Source of the DNA: Nomia melanderi
Lineage: Eukaryota > Arthropoda > Insecta > Hymenoptera > Halictidae
DNA: 64,000 nucleotides
Reading direction: 5' to 3'
NCBI RefSeq assembly: GCF_051020985.1
Contig: NC_135003.1
Location: 5,759,501 to 5,823,500, forward strand
In this document: positions 12,801 through 22,999 of the stretch, one piece after another
Numbering within the stretch: the stretch's first letter is position 1
Layout of the letters: each line of letters begins with the position of its first letter
Made by a program: the position numbers and the translations under genes
The notes under the pieces: model-generated
The model's input: the letters and a program-made list of their open reading frames with translations, nothing else
The model's database searches: none
Told to the model about the DNA's origin: nothing

Positions 12801-12840
12801 ATTTTATACTGTAATATCGTAATTCTCTTTTCGTTTGTAT
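9830..12840. other. AT-rich gene-free stretch with simple repeats
   Basis: It holds a TACAGGGTGT-type repeat edge in inverse at 10961-10978, an AT microsatellite zone at 11395-11510 and a 17-bp tandem repeat (listed separately). No gene is supported; open frames at 11610-11816, 12309-12539 and 12666-12902 look like chance. Confidence 0.45.
12023..12090. repeat. Four 17-bp tandem units
   Basis: The units GATTGAAACTTTAAAAA, GTTTCGAGCTTTAAAAA, GATTGAAACTTTAAAAA and GATTCGAACTTTAACAA start at 12023, 12040, 12057 and 12074. Units 1 and 3 are identical while 2 and 4 vary, which suggests a two-unit (34-bp) duplication. Confidence 0.8.
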
Positions 12841-13400
12841 CTACGGACTACGCGTTTTCATTCGCGCAAAATGAATCCACGTTGAACGGACACTCCGCGT
12901 AAATAGAGGGACGGGTGTACGTGCGATACACAATAACAGGGCCGGTTCAATTTATTTTCTCACCTATGGCTCGCTTGTCCCATAATTCTCGCGCATGGCT
13001 ATGTACACGGGGGTACACGCGACTCTTGCGCATGCTGGGCTGCGTGTCTACCAGTTTATTACGCGAGTCTTATGCATTATTCAAACGTTTTCCGACCGCG
13101 TATCGCACGGGATGGCTCTCCCGCCTCTCTCCGGTTGTTGTTTCGACGCGGCCTGCTCGCTCCTTGTAGCCGCGGTATCTTCGGTATCGATCGGCCATCC
13201 TCAACATCGGGATCGTTTTACAAACGAGCTACCGGCGAACGCCACCAGCAATTACGAGCCATATTTTACGCCCACGCATTTCAAACGACAAATTCCGCGT
13301 GCTCGACTAATCATAATGCTGCACCGCTTGTCGCGCATTCGACTCTGTACTCGTCGCCGGAGGAACAACTCGTGAATTACGATCAACCCAAACTGTGAAT
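12840..13400. other. CpG-rich patch, function unknown
   Basis: This is about 560 bp of high CpG DNA with three overlapping open frames in different registers (84-126 codons). That pattern is expected when stop codons are rare because of base composition. None has a recognisable domain. It is a candidate regulatory island or a 5' exon with untranslated leader. Confidence 0.3.
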
Positions 13401-13440
13401 GATGCCAAAATTTTTTTTTCAGAATTGACAGGACCGCCGA

Positions 13441-13670
13441 AATGTCAGGTTATTCTTTCTTTTATTATATATTTTAAGATGCTTCACCCTGTTGGATCGC
13501 TGGCAACTACTTTAAATTATGCAGATGATTATCTATGGATATGATTGTATTGTGCATTCCTTAGTAATGTGGCTCATCAAATTAAGTGTACCGTTTCAAT
13601 TTCTTATACAAATTTCAAAATATTACAGCATGAGTGAACTATTCGGGTTACTTCTTTAGGGTTCTTCTTT
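13441..13670. repeat. Mosaic repeat family H, copy at 13.4 kb
   Basis: Two blocks match the 48-kb region in the same order and orientation. About 13445-13565 (with the word GGCAACTACTTTAAATTATG) matches 48115-48236, and 13600-13665 (AATTTCAAAATATTA and on) matches 48800-48866. Here the blocks are about 35 bp apart; at 48 kb they are separated by about 565 bp. The family is unnamed and its ends are not defined. Confidence 0.65.
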
Positions 13671-13862
13671 TAATTGATACTTTCTTCTGTTCAACCCCTA
13701 GTGCTGGAATTTAATTTCGAGATTTGACAGTTTTACGCGAACAATTTTGTTTTTATCTGTTTTACGTGGATATGTACAATAATTGATATCACTGGCAATT
13801 ATGAAACAAAAATATCGCGAATTAAGTAATTTCAAAATTATTAAATTTGAAGTAAATCATAT

Positions 13863-14149
13863 TTAACCCTTTGCGATTGTTAGGTGGATTATGTTTGATA
13901 AAACATTTTCACAAGAAAATAATAAAAATATAATAATAAATAAATAAAAAGTACAAGAATGTAATAAAAATTTTAATAATGAACATCTTACTTATTTAAT
14001 TTTCATTTATAATTTATAATTTTCATGTGGATAATTTATTATTCATTGATCATTAATTATTTGTGTGAAATAAAGATTTATTATTGTATTAAAATCTAAA
14101 ATTTCAGAAGGAATTCTGACGAACGTTTACTTGGCAGTCAAAGTGTTAA
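13863..14149. mobile_element. Possible TTAA-bounded element
   Basis: The left end is TTAACCCTTTGCGATTG and the inverse of the right end is TTAACACTTTGACTGCC. The 287-bp interior is extremely AT-rich. The termini resemble family C more loosely than the other copies do, so this is a weaker call. Confidence 0.35.
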
Positions 14150-14719
14150 TATACTGAAATCATTAATGAAGGAAATATTTATTTTTATAATGAAAAAAAT
14201 ACGTTTAAATTCTTGCTCCTTACCATTGATTAATCACTGAAATTTTACAATCAACTAAACTGCAGTAACAACTCTATATAACAACTTAAATTCACACTAA
14301 ATGATATATGGTTTCTTCGAATCAAAAGAGATTTACATCTCGTCCAAGATGCGATAGAAGAAAAAAAGAAAATTCTCTGCCTAAAGGGCAGACACCTGAA
14401 ATCTTCCAGTAAGACGAAAAGGAAAGGAAATGATTCAGACTAAGCCAGTTCACCCGAATAGTTGTAACCGTTCTAATTCGATCATGGTGGATTAAGCATC
14501 TGTTTTTCAGGCAATTTTGCGGAGGAGAGTCTCGAAGTGCGGGAAAGCATGAAAGCCTCGACTTCATTCGGGTTAAATCGATAAATAGGAGGTATACCAG
14601 TAGACTAAATGTCATTTAACTTGTAAATGTCTTAAATCTAGTATACACTTGGGAAGGCTGCCACAAAACCATATTTCATACATATTTTTCTTGGTCAACG
14701 TGGTCCATTGCACTCTTAT

Positions 14720-14938
14720 TCAAAAAAATAATTCAATAGCACTTCAGAATTTCATTTCTTATATATTTAATACTGTTAGCTATTAATTTAATTTGAAATA
14801 ATAGTTCCTCACACGCCATTAAAATTGAAAGCTTCTAGAACAATTAATTTGGTAGCGCTTCAGAATTTCATTTCTTCATATCCAATACTATTAGCTATTA
14901 ATCTAGTTTGAAGTAGCAGTCTCTCTCATGAGAGAGAC
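14720..14938. repeat. 116-bp imperfect tandem duplication ending in a palindrome
   Basis: The block from about 14738 (AGCACTTCAGAATTTCATTT) recurs 116 bp later at 14854 (AGCGCTTCAGAATTTCATTT), with many differences, so the duplication is old. The second copy ends in the perfect 20-bp palindrome GTCTCTCTCATGAGAGAGAC (14919-14938), which the first copy lacks. Confidence 0.7.
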
Positions 14939-14939
14939 C

Positions 14940-16690
14940 TGATTAAAGTTTAAAGCTACAATTTCCAAACAACGTTCTACTTGTTATACTTCATATTTTA
15001 TGGAATGTAATTACATTTAATAATGAATAATTACTTCAGTATAACGGTTACATAATTGGAAGGATAATACATGTTTATTACTTTACCGAAGACTGTTCAC
15101 CATTACTTAAGTATTACAAAATTAGATGCACATTGCTCATGCAGTTGTTAATTAAATTCCAAATATAGATTGTTAAACACTACTCTTCATTCATCTCCTG
15201 ATATTGTAATAAATAATATAGTATTCACATTTTACCTTATGAAGTATATATTTAAAAGACAACATATACAACATATTAACATGTATCGAAAATTCATTTG
15301 AATGTAGTATGTTTTAAATGATTACACAAAGATTACATAACAGAGTAATATTGATTATTTTGGCTAATAAAAAAAATTTAGTTTATAGTTTATACAGTAT
15401 CATTGTGAAATATTAATATCTTCTTTACTTAACTACAAACTCATTGAAAAGAGAATCCTCTGATTTCCAAGACCAAAAGAATCTAAGTCAATTAAGCGGA
15501 GACTTTCGATCCCTCCTTTGTTAGAAATCTGTTCCTTTTATAGATTTGAATCCTACTCGGTTCATTTCCCGAGGGAAAGAATTTCGATGATTTCATATTC
15601 GATTTCTGCAGTGAATTGATGCGACACTTGGAACAGAAGTATAAAGTTTCGTTCAACTGAATTTTAAGAAGTCCCTTGGGTAATCTAACAACTATTTCTA
15701 TGAAAAGATTTTTCGGTGTGCCTCAAAGTTTTCAGGAGACGAAAGTTAGAAAACGAAAGATCAAAGAATTAATGAAGTAACGTTCCATTTCGAACTTTAT
15801 ATACTCTGCGAGAAAAACAAAATGTAAGGTATCAATATAATAAAAAGAAACCTTAAAAATAAGTATTAATTCGTTGTGAATATAATTAACCATTTAGAAA
15901 TATTTTATATAAAAAAAATATAATTTTCTTTTTCACATTCGTTTTTACTCTTCATTCTTCCTCAAACAAAGATGAAACTTTCGCAAATACGATGAAAGCA
16001 ACAAAAATTTAGAAACTCTGCAGTTGTCACTTGTAACTGAAACGTAATTACCTTGTAATTCTTAGATGTAAGAACAAAGTAGGTTAAAAGAAAATATGAA
16101 TACATCTCCAGTAATTGAAATGTATTCAGTTTAAAGGGTCAATTAAATACAGACGTTTGATTGCGAGTGCATCCAAGGAGTTGCCATTAATACAAATTTA
16201 AATAAAAAAATACGACAAGATTGACGTTTTAAATCCGTAAGATCGTTTAAATAATTATTAGCAGAGTGGCTCATTCTTCTCATGTGAATTTAATTCCGTT
16301 CTGTTTTCATTAACGTAGTAAAAGGAATTTTCGCTGTGCTCTGTGGCGTACAGACTCTGGAACGTCTTCCTTTATCCACTTTTTCTTTCCAACTTCTTAT
16401 CCGTTGCAAGTAGGTTACATTTTCCATGCACCATGAAATCTCAAAGTAAACTACAAACGAATTTTAATGAAACCACCGATGTACTTGCGGAAGTCACTTT
16501 TTCCGCTATTGATCGCATTGAAAGGAGATTTGCGATTACCTCGTATCTCGCTATCCGCGTTTGAAATATATGTTTCAGAATGTAGTCAAACTCAAAGGAC
16601 GAATATCCTTGAGGCACATAGAAATGGGATGGAATGTATCATCCCCTTGACTGAAATGTACTTTGTCCCTTGGTAACTGTTCCTGCGTTC
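14940..16690. other. AT-rich gene-free stretch
   Basis: No repeat structure or gene is supported. Overlapping frames of about 70 codons at 16343-16676 coincide with slightly higher GC and are treated as chance. Confidence 0.45.
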
Positions 16691-16720
16691 TCAACTCATT
16701 TCTTGCCGTTTGTTACGTCA

Positions 16721-16781
16721 CAGATCCGGCTCGAAGGACCAAAAAATGTTCCGTAGCAGATCCGGCTCGAAGGACCAAAAA
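16721..16781. repeat. Two 25-bp direct repeats
   Basis: CAGATCCGGCTCGAAGGACC plus a short A-run occurs at 16721 and again at 16757, a period of 36 bp. On the minus strand each copy reads GGTCCTTCGAGCCGGATCTG. Confidence 0.85.
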
Positions 16782-17087
16782 TGTGACATCGCAGCGTGGC
16801 AACCTCGATAGTTGCACGCCCGTACACGAATACTAACGCGGATTTAATTCCTCGGCTGGGGTTGTAAATCCCAGCTTTAACTCTAGGTCTCGTTAATACT
16901 CGCGACGCTTCGATTTCCAAATTTCTCCAGAAATCGACTGATTCGATTCTGATCTCCGAATGATTGAGATCAGACCACCGGTTTCTCACGATACTGAGAA
17001 CCCGTTTTGATGCTGCGCGTTTCGAGATGAACGAATTCTCGAATTTCAAATTAGATGCTTTTTCGGAGTGTGAAGCTGGAGTGTAGT

Positions 17088-17433
17088 TGTCCCGAACGAT
17101 GGACTTGCAGAATCTGATAGAATCTCGTTACTCCGAACGGTTGAGTGTCTGAGAATCTGATCGGTATCTTGTCACTCCGAACGGTTCAGTGTAGAATGTG
17201 ATTCTGACTGTAACTGAGTAACTGTTTGTCCCGAACGACGGACTGAATGTTTTTCTGTTTCGTAACTATTCGTTTCTGATTCGTTAACTGATTTGTTTGT
17301 CCCGAACGATGGACTGAATGTGTTTGTTTGTCCCGAACGATGGACTTAACTGAATGTGTGAATGAATGAATCATATCTCGTTACTCCGAACGGTTGAGTA
17401 CCTGAGTATATCGTCACTCCGAACGGTTGAGTG
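17088..17433. repeat. Interspersed two-motif array
   Basis: Motif 1, TGTCCCGAACGAYGGACT, starts near 17088, 17227, 17298 and 17329. Motif 2, ACTCCGAACGGTTGAGT (one copy with TTCAGT), starts near 17130, 17174, 17383 and 17416. Both share CCGAACG. The order is 1-2-2-1-1-1-2-2, embedded in variable filler. In an LTR, such arrays can be enhancer or transposon-protein binding sites; this role is inference. Confidence 0.75.
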
Positions 17434-17484
17434 ATTCTGAACTATTCTGATTGATGTTAACTGCGTAACTGATGCGAGTGCGAT

Positions 17485-17515
17485 CCTGTAGGTGTTTTTA
17501 TACAACACCTACAGG
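17485..17515 (-). promoter_or_regulatory. TATA box in the loop of a perfect 12-bp hairpin
   Basis: Arms CCTGTAGGTGTT (17485-17496) and AACACCTACAGG (17504-17515) are perfectly complementary around a 7-nt loop. On the minus strand the loop edge reads GTATAAAAAC, a good TATA box. If the host block is an LTR, this is its likely promoter; transcription would run towards lower coordinates. Confidence 0.45.
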
Positions 17516-17580
17516 TTTTGTGTCGAGTGCGCTGATTGGAAAGTCGAAAATACCCAATTGGCGCATAATTCCAAAAATCG

Positions 17581-17602
17581 GGGGCGTCTTGGACGACGCC
17601 CC
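17581..17602. other. GC hairpin GGGGCGTC/GACGCCCC
   Basis: Eight perfectly paired bases flank a 6-nt loop. It lies in the GC-rich upstream part of the candidate LTR. Confidence 0.6.
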
Positions 17603-17935
17603 TTGGCCAGCCCTCTTGGTGCAAGAGTGAGGGCAATGACCACGTGCGAGGGATCCTCGAAGATTTGCCGATGCCTTAGAAATTTCCTCCAAGTTGACTC
17701 ATGTCTGGCGGAACCGTTATGAACGAGGTTCGAGTCGACCCTTCGGAAATTCCCGGTTTATGATATGTTCGGTTGTCTGTACGAACGAAGTAAAAAGTCC
17801 AAACTGTTGTCTGGACATGCGCGGATTAATTAAATGATTTTATCATGGTTTAGGGTGAAATTGCCCCCTTGTAGCTAAAATAAATAAACTGAGTTCGAAA
17901 AAAGCTAATCCCGAAAATAAATTTGTTGGCACGTC

Positions 17936-20315
17936 CATATCATAAACGAACCTTCGAGGATTTTCGCCGTTTTGTTCCACTATTCTGAATTGAGAAATTA
18001 GTAACACCAACTGTATGTTTTAAATGAGGCAATTTATAATAAAGGTTTGTAAATATTACTTCATAATTCTGAATATTTTAATTTTTTATTCAATTAAATC
18101 TAAAATTAAATTTATACGATTTTTAATTATTATTTCTTTACTCGTTTATTCATTCCTCACGTTCGATAAATTTTACATTTCACGTCGAAAAAAGTGAAAA
18201 ATTGATAAAAGTAAGATATATTATCCTTCTAAACATTAAATTAAACAGATAAAAAACCTCGATTCATCGTTTTTTCCACGGCTCATCATTATTCAATATT
18301 TATTTTTACTTAACAGACATAACATGATAAACACAAATACATTATATTCATCAAATATATACAGGGAAAACAATAAAGTTTATATCAAAATTCTTTAACA
18401 AATAGCACCAACACCGATGGCCGTTGTTATTCATAAAATATTCACGTACACTGTGCATGCACTGCATAACAAATAAAAAAATGTAAAGTAGTAAAAATCG
18501 TAGGGATTACGGTTTAATAATATGCGCGTTCTCAAAGACGTTTAATATTCAGGGAAAAATGCACATCATTAAGGAATAAAACAAATCGAAAATGAAAGTA
18601 CATACGCGTCATTTGCACAGCGAGTAATTATAATGCAATCGGAGCGTAATGAGTAGTTGCGTTGAAAGGAATAAATTTCATCTTAGGCTTGGTGCAGTTC
18701 TATTACGCGGTATGTAATTCGAATATGTCAATGTCATATGCCGGGGCATGTGGGCTAACAATCGAACGGCGGATTGTACCGACAACCCGTCATTAACGAT
18801 ATTTCAAACCGTCTTATAAGTAATAATCCGATATATTTAATTATTCTTCGTAATAAAATCTCGCAAACTTCCTAAAACCATTAGGGATACCGTCAACAAC
18901 TCCATTCGAATGGTATTAACTTGCCAATCGTTTGATGAGTGCAGTGATAGGGGATTGTTAGTAAAGAGGTAGGTATAAGAGTGATTCCAGAGTTAGAGCT
19001 ATGTTCGAATAATTAAACTTGAAATTATAATAACATGTAAAATGTGTAGTATATGACCTCGAACAGGTTATTCGGTGATAGACAATATAAAGTGGAGGAG
19101 TTCATTAAAGTAGTTAAACAAATTGAAGAAATGATATATCACATCAGCTTTAGTGATTGCAATAAGACAATTTTTAATAAAGTTCTAAATAAGGTTATTT
19201 ATTATAAAAATAAAATAAACGTAATTTCTTTGAAACGCGTTTTAAAGTATTCATTACGCCTTACTTGATTACTGATTACTTTTTTTACAATTATCAAAGA
19301 TTAAAATTATTTCTTTTTACAATTCATCAATGTAAATATTTAAAAAAAAATAAATATTTCTACATAGTATATTTAGAAAGTGTTAGTTGTTCGTCAAAAA
19401 ATAAAATGCACTAAATAGTTTGTATTTATTAAGACACATATATTCACTGAATGAAAATATTTCTAAATAAAAAGTTGAGGGACCTTGTTTTAATAATATA
19501 AATTAATTAAATTATATTTAGATGGTGATCCATATATATTTCACTTAATTATTTGCGAAATACAAATCAGATTACAAAGAATGAGTGAAATGTGGAATAC
19601 TAAAATTTGTTTAGAAAGTGTTATTTGAAAAATTAACACATAGAACAAATGTTACTACTGATGAGAGAAGGTGAGAACGAAAAATGTAATTAAATAATAC
19701 ATATAAATTGAATGTTTTTAAACTCTAAATATAATTTCGAAAACGAAATGCTGACAAATTTTAATTTCATATCAGCTACGAACACATTTTACAGAAGTTC
19801 TTAGCCATAATTTCTTTCCTTCATAATTCAGTCTTAAATATATAAAGAAAGTTAAGTTATTTGAGAATCTTCCATTTCCAGAAACCATTCACAAGATTAA
19901 TGTCTGTATTTTCAAGGGAGTCTTCAAATTCCAAAGAAAATTATCCATTCCACTCCGGAACTTCTCATTAACGCAAACATTTACACGTTAATGTCATATA
20001 AGAAATCTTAATGAAAGCTCAACCGTGTATTATTAGTGGTTTCAATCAAATAAAGGAATGTATTGAATTTTCATTTGAAAAATGTATAATTTTTTAGAAA
20101 ATACCAGAGGAACAAATTAAATTATATAAAAGCTACTAAGTAAATTTGTGAACATTACACTTTTTTAAATGCAATTTAAAAATGCTATTTTACTTCACAG
20201 AAATGTATCTTTTCTACATATACCGAATCACTTCTCATTTCGAATCGTCCATTCAAAAATAACAAAATGTAAGCATTCTAAATACAATTAGTTCATTAGC
20301 TATCTCACATAAATA
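17936..20315. other. AT-rich gene-free stretch
   Basis: It is mostly featureless AT-rich DNA. An ATG frame of 71 codons at 19053-19268 encodes an Ile/Lys/Asn-rich peptide typical of AT-rich chance frames. No RNA gene was recognised. Confidence 0.45.
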
Positions 20316-20540
20316 TTAACATGTTCGTTACCAGCGTCACATATTTGTAACGATCAAATTTTATATTTTATGCAAACAGGAATAAATTACATTTACATGC
20401 GTTTTCATCTAATATTATAACACGCGGTATAATGCGAAGGAAGTCGCGAAGATTATTTTTCTTGAATATTATTTGTATTCCGTAAAAACAATGTTTTATT
20501 TAATAAAATATTGTAACGAATGTTGTAGCAAATGGGTTAA
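20316..20540. mobile_element. TTAA-bounded MITE, family C-like, copy at 20.3 kb
   Basis: TTAA is intact at both ends. The left end is TTAACATGTTCGTTACCAGC and the inverse of the right end is TTAACCCATTTGCTACAACA. The element is 225 bp and non-coding. Similarity to the other family C ends is moderate. Confidence 0.45.
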
Positions 20541-20895
20541 TTTCAATATAGATCAATTTGTATTTATTTATTCATTTGACGGGCAGATGGCCTTAAGTAT
20601 ACAGAAGGAAAAAATATAAATGAAGCATCAGCAGTATGCCAAGCAAGTGTTTTACAATATAATATAATAGATAGTAAAATAATAAGCAAAAAAGAAATTA
20701 AATTTAAATTTGAAATTTCCCTTTGCAATTAGTTTTCTCAAACCTTCAAAGCTATTTAAATTTCCAACAAATATATCAATTTTATTACTAAATCTGTTAC
20801 CTTCTGTGCATATTCTGATCATTGGAATCAAAAATTCAAGATTGCTTTTAACAAAGTCTATCCCAAATATAACACGAAAAATTTAAATTCTTCTG

Positions 20896-21054
20896 ATGAC
20901 AAAACCTTCACTCACGCAGCTACGAACAAAACGCGGAATTAGCAACCGATTATTTCTCGGGAACGTCTCCGAAACCATCATGCTTATCCCGGAACAAGCG
21001 TACGCTGCGAGCTTCATGTATCGACGCCTTCAATCGCTTAGCGTCTCGACTTAA
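20896..21054 (+). CDS. Candidate short ORF in CpG patch
   Basis: An ATG frame of 52 codons includes the stretch LGNVSETIMLIPEQAYAASF and then MYRRLQSL before the stop. Third positions are GC-rich compared with the flanks, as in insect exons. It sits 16 bp before the next open frame. I do not recognise the product; it may be one exon of an unannotated gene or composition-driven chance. Confidence 0.2.
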   Translation: MTKPSLTQLRTKRGISNRLFLGNVSETIMLIPEQAYAASFMYRRLQSLSVST

Positions 21055-21070
21055 AAACGCAACGAGTTAG

Positions 21071-21325
21071 TACAGGTGCATCTGGTTCGATTGGATTCGC
21101 GTGTACAGTTTTGATCGGGATCAGCTACGAGAGAAAGAAGATTTGTACAACGTGAAGGGGATAACACGGTGTGCGAATCTAGATGGCAGCTACTGCCTGG
21201 TGCAGCAGATCTCGTCGCATGTGGCGTTGACAGACAGACTGTATACTCGGAAAAACTTTAGATACGGTCGACTTCCGGATGATGGTCAGAGAAGTCCTCT
21301 GAAACTGAGTCAAGAACAGATGTAG
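21071..21325 (+). CDS. Candidate exon, unrecognised, open for 84 codons
   Basis: An open frame runs from just after a TAG at 21068 to TAG at 21323. It is hydrophilic and mixed in composition; for example it contains YNVKGITRCANLDGSYCLVQ and ends near RSPLKLSQEQM. Codon choice is G/C-leaning at third positions, unlike neighbouring DNA. There is no ATG at the left edge, so if real it is a terminal exon entered through an acceptor such as the AG at 21069-21070 or 21074-21075. No domain is recognised. Confidence 0.25.
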   Translation, partial: YRCIWFDWIRVYSFDRDQLREKEDLYNVKGITRCANLDGSYCLVQQISSHVALTDRLYTRKNFRYGRLPDDGQRSPLKLSQEQM

Positions 21326-21329
21326 CCTC

Positions 21330-22709
21330 TGTAGGTCTGTAATCGAACATCTCGGCGAAGGGAATTAAAGTCTATCTTGACGTATTGATTACTATCATTT
21401 TCTTATGAAAACAATCATACTCATTAACACATCCGTTGCTGGCTTATCTAATTGGATGCATGACTAGTGCTGAAGCCTATTAAGGTAAATACTAAACTGT
21501 TGGGTAGTAGCATCACAAAATTTTTTGAGAAACATTGTTTATATTCAGACTGTTGTAACTTTCGAAAAAGAAATCGTAGTTCATTTTAAGATACGAAGTT
21601 ACCACTTTTGCAATTTATTGTGTTTTAATGTAAAATGTTTGTACACATCATATAATCAGTGATAACGGGAACATACTTTCTCAATTCAAAAATTCTCTAC
21701 ATTCGAGCTTCTCTGCAAATATTGAAAACATTTTTTTCACGAGTATATCTACCATATATTTGAAGACTGAAGTTACCACTTTACAACAATTCTTTAAAAC
21801 TTGAAATACGATTTTTCTTACCATTTTATTGGACTATGAATGAGTAGTATGCTGCCGGCATTAAAATATCCCAAGATAACATGTATGTGTTCACAATCTG
21901 TGTTTAATGTGTAAATTTAGTGTGTGTTTAATTTGCGCATTCCATTCGTGTTTACTGTATTCAGATTTATTCTAATGTCAGCAGCCCACTTTTAAGGGAA
22001 AATTTAATAAAATGACGAGAAAAATCGCAAAGAGCACGTTTCTTATTTATTTATTTATTTGTATTTATTTGCACAGATTTAAGTGAAATCATTATATCTA
22101 ACATCAAAATAATACCTAAATGTGTGTTATACATTTTGTGTTTTACATTTCTTGAGTGCTTAACAATTTGTTGAAAATATTACAGTTCGAATAAAAATGT
22201 ATATTCAAGTTCAATTTTATTTGTTAAAATTTCAATTATTCAAATAAAAACTATTTGTATATATAATTTGTCGAAGAATTTTCAGCAATTGTATCATTAG
22301 TCAAAATATTTTCTTATATAAATCTTGTAGATATACTTTATATAGTAAATGTATTTATAAAAATATTTACGTTTGCGAATTAATAAAAACTGCATTGTTA
22401 TGAAGTTCTATTGAATAAAGAAGTAAATACCAAAGTTCGACAGATTTTATAATGAATGCTGAGGCTTAAAAATGCGAATTATTTAATAATAACAAAAGAC
22501 AAAAGTACAGAAATACAAAAGAACTTATGGACTGATCTGATGCATGAAATGTATCAATTAGACGTTATTCTTACTATTATTCTTCCTACTCCTTTATAGC
22601 TTTGACTCCTCAGGCAATTTTCCTCCAGACATTCAAAGAGGTTTCTTACTCGCAAAACCCCGAGCTTGAACAGACCTACAGTGAACTAAAACTCAGATGC
22701 TGAGTTGTA
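21330..22709. other. AT-rich gene-free stretch with TTTA repeat
   Basis: A TTTA/TATT simple repeat lies at 22043-22070. Otherwise no gene or element is supported. Confidence 0.5.
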
Positions 22710-22991
22710 ATGAAGGGGAGGAGTACTGAAGCTGAAGGACAACCGAAACATAGTGGCCTGTGCAACCTAGCACTGATGAAGTTTTTGAGTCGAGGCATTA
22801 CAGGTACGAAATTTCCATCTAACTTAGATATTATCCGTGGTATGAAGAGAATCTGTACTCTGAAACCTAGGTACTCAGTAACAGAAACGGGCTTTGAGGT
22901 TGGAGGGTTGTCTGGTTCTAAGCATATGGGTTGCCTAGCACTAATAAGATTTTTGGGTTGGATTAGAGAATTAATATTAGGGTTGATCTAA
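22710..22991 (+). CDS. Candidate ORF with internal degenerate repeat
   Basis: An ATG frame of 93 codons lies in AT-rich flanks. It contains two related stretches about 168 bp apart: the DNA word around CCTAGCACTGATGAAGTTTT and its relative CCTAGCACTAATAAGATTTT, giving CNLALMKFL and GCLALIRFL. Preservation of frame and hydrophobic pattern between the two is suggestive but short. The product is unrecognised, and it may be a decayed tandem duplication with no coding role. Confidence 0.15.
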   Translation: MKGRSTEAEGQPKHSGLCNLALMKFLSRGITGTKFPSNLDIIRGMKRICTLKPRYSVTETGFEVGGLSGSKHMGCLALIRFLGWIRELILGLI

Positions 22992-22999
22992 ATAATAAA

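Larger units (their letters stand above)
16690..17935 (-). mobile_element. Candidate BEL/Pao-like LTR remnant with leader
   Basis: This is a GC-richer block of about 1.25 kb with LTR-like organisation on the minus strand. Reading right to left there is a GC-rich upstream part (17560-17800), a TATAAAAA box near 17500, an array of repeated motifs (17088-17433), then a leader with an open frame (17049-16696) and two copies of TTTGGTCCTTCGAGCCGGAT. I associate that last motif with the 5' leader of insect BEL/Pao elements, from memory. No gag, pol or second LTR remains. The ends are approximate and a target duplication was not found. Alternatives are another LTR family or an unrelated satellite-bearing island. 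Confidence 0.4.

Noticed and set aside
17700..17760. tRNA B-box around GGTTCGAGTC
   Set aside because: No matching A-box upstream and no acceptor stem can be drawn.
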